Assembly: GCA_025357635.1 (NCBI GenBank)
Contig: JANXOV010000063.1
Coordinates: 1 to 53,352, forward strand
Reading direction: 5' to 3'
Source of the DNA: Pseudomonadota bacterium
GTDB lineage: Bacteria; Pseudomonadota; Gammaproteobacteria; Steroidobacterales; Steroidobacteraceae
DNA: 53,352 nt
In this document: piece by piece, positions 51,031 to 53,352 of the stretch
Layout: each line of letters begins with the position of its first letter
How positions within the stretch are numbered: the stretch's first letter is position 1
Notes under the pieces: generated by a model
Told to the model about the DNA's origin: nothing
What the model saw: only the letters and a program-made list of their open reading frames with translations
Databases searched by the model: none
Position numbers and translations under genes: made by a program

Positions 51031-51104
51031 CGCTGGCGGCGCGGCGGTGGCAGGAGTAACCTACCCCGCCTGTTTCATTCCCTTGAAGTGCGAGCGAGGC
51101 AACA

Positions 51105-51314
51105 ATGGCTGAAAAAGACAACTCCTCAAACCCGCCTGCGGCAGGCGCTGCGTTAGGTCAGTACCACGTGGTCGTCAAGGGCGATACGTTGGGCAAGATA
51201 GCCGAGAAGTATTACGGGGATCCGAGCTTGTACAAGGACATCTTCGAAGCGAACAAGAATGTGCTGAAGGATCCGAACAAGATCTTTCCCGGGCAGAAGC
51301 TGCGGATTCCCTGA
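51105..51314 (+). CDS. Small LysM-domain protein
   Basis: 69 residues, a single LysM domain at the C-terminus (YHVVVKGDTLGKIAEKYYGD, then IFEANKNVLKDPNKIFPGQKL). There is no signal peptide, so it stays in the cytoplasm or is exported otherwise; such short LysM proteins resemble the C-terminal part of YgaU/Kbp-type proteins, without the BON domain. Possible K+ or peptidoglycan-related role is unproven. Followed after 54 bases by a lipoprotein gene. Confidence 0.88.
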   Translation: MAEKDNSSNPPAAGAALGQYHVVVKGDTLGKIAEKYYGDPSLYKDIFEANKNVLKDPNKIFPGQKLRIP

Positions 51315-51368
51315 ATCCTGCGGCCGGCTTTGTTTTTTTGCGTTCATTTACAACGGAGTCTCAAACTC

Positions 51369-51977
51369 ATGTCATTCAGAAATCGATTCAGTCAATTTGC
51401 AGTGCTGGCATTCGTCGGCCTTGCGCTGGCGGCCTGCGCAAATCAGAAAGTACCCGCCACGGCGGCCATCAGCGGCATAGAAACCGCGATCAACGCAGCC
51501 TCCGCCGAAGCCTCCAAGTATGTCCCGGATCAACTCGCTGACGTGCAGTCCAAGTTTGCCGCGTTGAAGGATTCCCTCGACAAGCAGGACTACAAGGCCG
51601 TGCTTGCCGGCGCACCGGCGGTGCTCTCTTCTGCACAGGGACTGGTTGCGGCGGCCGCGGCCAAGAAAGATGAAGTCATGAAGGCATTCAACGGCGACTG
51701 GACCGGACTTGCCGCCTCGCTGCCGAATCTGGTCTCGGCCGTCAAGAGCCGGGTAGACATCCTGAGCAAGAGCAAGAAGCTGCCGGCGGGCGTGGATCTT
51801 GCCGCGGCCAAGTCGGGCCTGGAAGAAGCCTCCTCGCTATGGTCCAAGGCGCAAGGCGCGTTCTCCTCGGGCAACCTGGAAGAGGCGGTCAACACGGCGA
51901 AGGAAGTCAAGTCCAAGGCCGAAGCGGCCGCTGCCGCGCTCAAGCTGGACCTGAGCCAGCCAGCTGCCGCAAAATAA
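51369..51977 (+). CDS. Ala/Lys-rich helical lipoprotein
   Basis: 202 residues from ATG 51,369, picked because the lipoprotein signal starts there (lipobox LAAC, Cys about 23); GGAGT precedes it. The mature part is almost fully helical, rich in Ala, Lys, Ser and Leu, with about 30-residue blocks like ASKYVPDQLADVQSKFAALK, a pattern of periplasmic coiled-coil spacers. No family recognised. It may form a cell-envelope gene pair with the LysM gene. A good terminator follows. Confidence 0.75.
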   Translation: MSFRNRFSQFAVLAFVGLALAACANQKVPATAAISGIETAINAASAEASKYVPDQLADVQSKFAALKDSLDKQDYKAVLAGAPAVLSSAQGLVAAAAAKKDEVMKAFNGDWTGLAASLPNLVSAVKSRVDILSKSKKLPAGVDLAAAKSGLEEASSLWSKAQGAFSSGNLEEAVNTAKEVKSKAEAAAAALKLDLSQPAAAK

Positions 51978-51996
51978 CCCGGCGGTGATTTGAGCC

Positions 51997-52029
51997 AAAG
52001 CCGTCGGCAGCAATGCCGGCGGCTTTTTT
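51997..52029 (+). terminator. Rho-independent terminator after the lipoprotein gene
   Basis: AAAGCCGTCGGCA and TGCCGGCGGCTTT pair over 13 positions (one G-T pair) around GCAA, followed by TTT (six T in a row in all). It starts 19 bases after the stop. Confidence 0.88.
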
Positions 52030-52054
52030 CGTCAAGGCGAGGCGCCATAAGATC

Positions 52055-53352
52055 ATGAAGACACTGGGAATGTATCTGCTCGAAGCCCTCGAGCGCTACG
52101 GAATCACCCATGTGTTCGGCATCCCCGGGGTGCACAACATCGAGTTGTATCGCGGGCTGCCCGCATCGAGCCTGCGTCACGTGGGCGGCCGACACGAGCA
52201 GGGGCTGGGGTTCATGGCCGATGGCTTTGCGCGCGCCGCCGGCCGGCCCGCGGTTTGTTTCACCATCACCGGTCCGGGGCTTACGAACATCGCCACCGCC
52301 ATGGCGCAGGCGTATGCCGATTCCATTCCCATGCTGGTCATCGCCAGCCAGAACCGCCGCGGCGAGGCAGGCAGCGGCCGCGGCTATCTGCACGAGATGC
52401 CCAATCAAGCGGCGCTGGCCGCGCAGCTGAGTGGCTTCAGTCACGCCGTGTCGACCGTGAACGAATTGCCGGAGGTGCTGGCGCGCGCCTTCGCTCGCCT
52501 TAGCGCGGCCCGGCCGCGCCCGGCGTATATCGAGATACCGCGCGACCTGCTCGGCGCAGACGCCGCTTCGCTGCCGTTGCCGCTCAACATGGCGCCTGTG
52601 CAGGCGGGCGCTGCACCGGCGCGGGACTTGCGAGAAGCCGCGCGCCGATTGCGCAGCGCACGCTCGCCGCTGATATTGGCCGGCGGCGGTGCATTGCGCG
52701 CCGCTCCCGCGTTGCGCGCGCTCGCCGAGCGGCTGCAGGCGCCGGTGATCATGACCATCAATGGACGCGGCATTCTGCCGCCGGATCATCCGCTGACGGT
52801 GCCGTTCAGTCCCTCGCTGGCGCCCGTGCGCGCCGCGATTGCGCAGGCGGATGTGGTGCTGGCCGTCGGCACGGAACTCGGGCCCACTGACTACGACATG
52901 TATGCGCTGAGCGATTTCCCGCCGCCCGCCAATCTCATCCGCATCGACATCGACGCCGAGCAAATGGTGCGCACTGCGGTGCCGGGCGTTGCGCTGCTGG
53001 GCGATGCACTCGAATCGCTCGAGGTGCTGCTGACCCTGGACCTGGGAGCAGCCGCCGCGACAAACGCGTCGGCGGCCAGTCTGCGCGAGGCCGCGGCGGC
53101 GGCGTTGTCGCCGGCCATGCGCGGCCAGATCCGGTTTCTGGACAGCCTGCGAGACGCGCTGCCTGGCGCGCTGATGGTCGGCGACTCCACGCAGCCGGTC
53201 TATGCAGGCAACCTGGGATTTGCCGCGGCCGCGCCCGGCACCTGGTTCAATTCCTCCAGTGGATTTGGAACCCTGGGCTACGCGCTGCCCGCGGCCAACG
53301 GCGCATGGCTGGCGCAGCCGCAGCGTCCGGTGCTGGCACTGGTGGGTGATGG
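52055..53352 (+). CDS. Thiamine-diphosphate enzyme, acetolactate-synthase-like; 3' end outside the window
   Basis: The frame is open from ATG 52,055 to the last base, giving 432 residues and no stop; a full protein would be about 530-560. Pyrimidine-binding domain with the catalytic Glu in GRHEQGLGFMADG, central domain (about 190-320), and the beginning of the cofactor-binding domain, ending at the GDG of the thiamine diphosphate motif. The GIPGVHNIELYRGL and AYADSIPMLVIASQN segments resemble 5-guanidino-2-oxopentanoate decarboxylase (AruI) and related oxoacid decarboxylases more than acetolactate synthase; this subtype is a moderate guess. Separated from the cluster by two unrelated genes and a terminator. 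Confidence 0.85.
   Translation, partial: MKTLGMYLLEALERYGITHVFGIPGVHNIELYRGLPASSLRHVGGRHEQGLGFMADGFARAAGRPAVCFTITGPGLTNIATAMAQAYADSIPMLVIASQNRRGEAGSGRGYLHEMPNQAALAAQLSGFSHAVSTVNELPEVLARAFARLSAARPRPAYIEIPRDLLGADAASLPLPLNMAPVQAGAAPARDLREAARRLRSARSPLILAGGGALRAAPALRALAERLQAPVIMTINGRGILPPDHPLTVPFSPSLAPVRAAIAQADVVLAVGTELGPTDYDMYALSDFPPPANLIRIDIDAEQMVRTAVPGVALLGDALESLEVLLTLDLGAAAATNASAASLREAAAAALSPAMRGQIRFLDSLRDALPGALMVGDSTQPVYAGNLGFAAAAPGTWFNSSSGFGTLGYALPAANGAWLAQPQRPVLALVGD

Overview
The window looks like two different genomes joined inside one gene. Roughly bases 1-11,700 have moderate GC (about half in the lines I sampled) and genes typical of Acidobacteriota of the Solibacter/Bryobacter kind. 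These are a Gly/Gln-rich protein tail, a CE15 glucuronoyl esterase, a very long Oar-type TonB-dependent receptor with an N-terminal carboxypeptidase-regulatory domain, a DUF4097 lipoprotein and a VWFA-related protein. From about 11,750 to the end, GC and GC-ending codons rise sharply and the genes look proteobacterial, most like Gammaproteobacteria (YceH, FrmA-FghA, ModF-like ABC protein, proteobacterial TonB receptor). The change falls inside the coding sequence at 10,250-12,028, near the Cys codons of a conserved ferredoxin motif. That is where an assembler would misjoin two organisms carrying the same operon; true recombination is the alternative.

Layout. 1-10.0 kb: acidobacterial genes. 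10.2-14.9 kb: an operon of an FAD/NAD(P)- and 4Fe-4S-containing oxidoreductase and the two subunits of a 2-oxoacid:acceptor oxidoreductase. 14.9-24.3 kb: mostly housekeeping or accessory genes (YceH, glutathione-dependent formaldehyde oxidation, a B12-type radical SAM protein, fatty acid desaturase, a metallo-hydrolase coupled to a ModF-like ATPase, a small lipoprotein). 24.3-51.0 kb: a dense catabolic cluster. 51.1-53.35 kb: LysM protein, lipoprotein, and the start of a thiamine-diphosphate enzyme cut by the window end.

The catabolic cluster is the most interesting part. It holds two Rieske oxygenase alpha subunits, a TonB receptor, two small ABM-domain proteins, four SDRs, two divergent M24-fold enzymes plus a fragment of a third, E1-alpha/E1-beta and E2 of a 2-oxoacid dehydrogenase, two PQQ dehydrogenases (one with a cytochrome c domain), a P450, a SnoaL-like protein, a carboxymuconolactone-decarboxylase-like protein, an SCP2-type thiolase, a ketosynthase-III/HMG-CoA-synthase-like protein fused to a DUF35 domain, and a GST-like protein. 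The genes lie in divergent and convergent blocks.

Each of the four divergent intergenic regions that drive these blocks contains at least one copy of the same palindrome, AAACAGTC-NN-GACTGTTT (five copies in all, 12 to 16 of 16 positions matching). In one case half of the palindrome is the -35 box of a good sigma-70-type promoter. I infer one regulon of about 26 kb under a single repressor or activator that is not encoded in the window. It probably imports a hydrophobic molecule through the outer membrane, oxidises it in periplasm and cytoplasm, and cleaves it as CoA thioesters and 2-oxoacids. The substrate cannot be named from the sequence.
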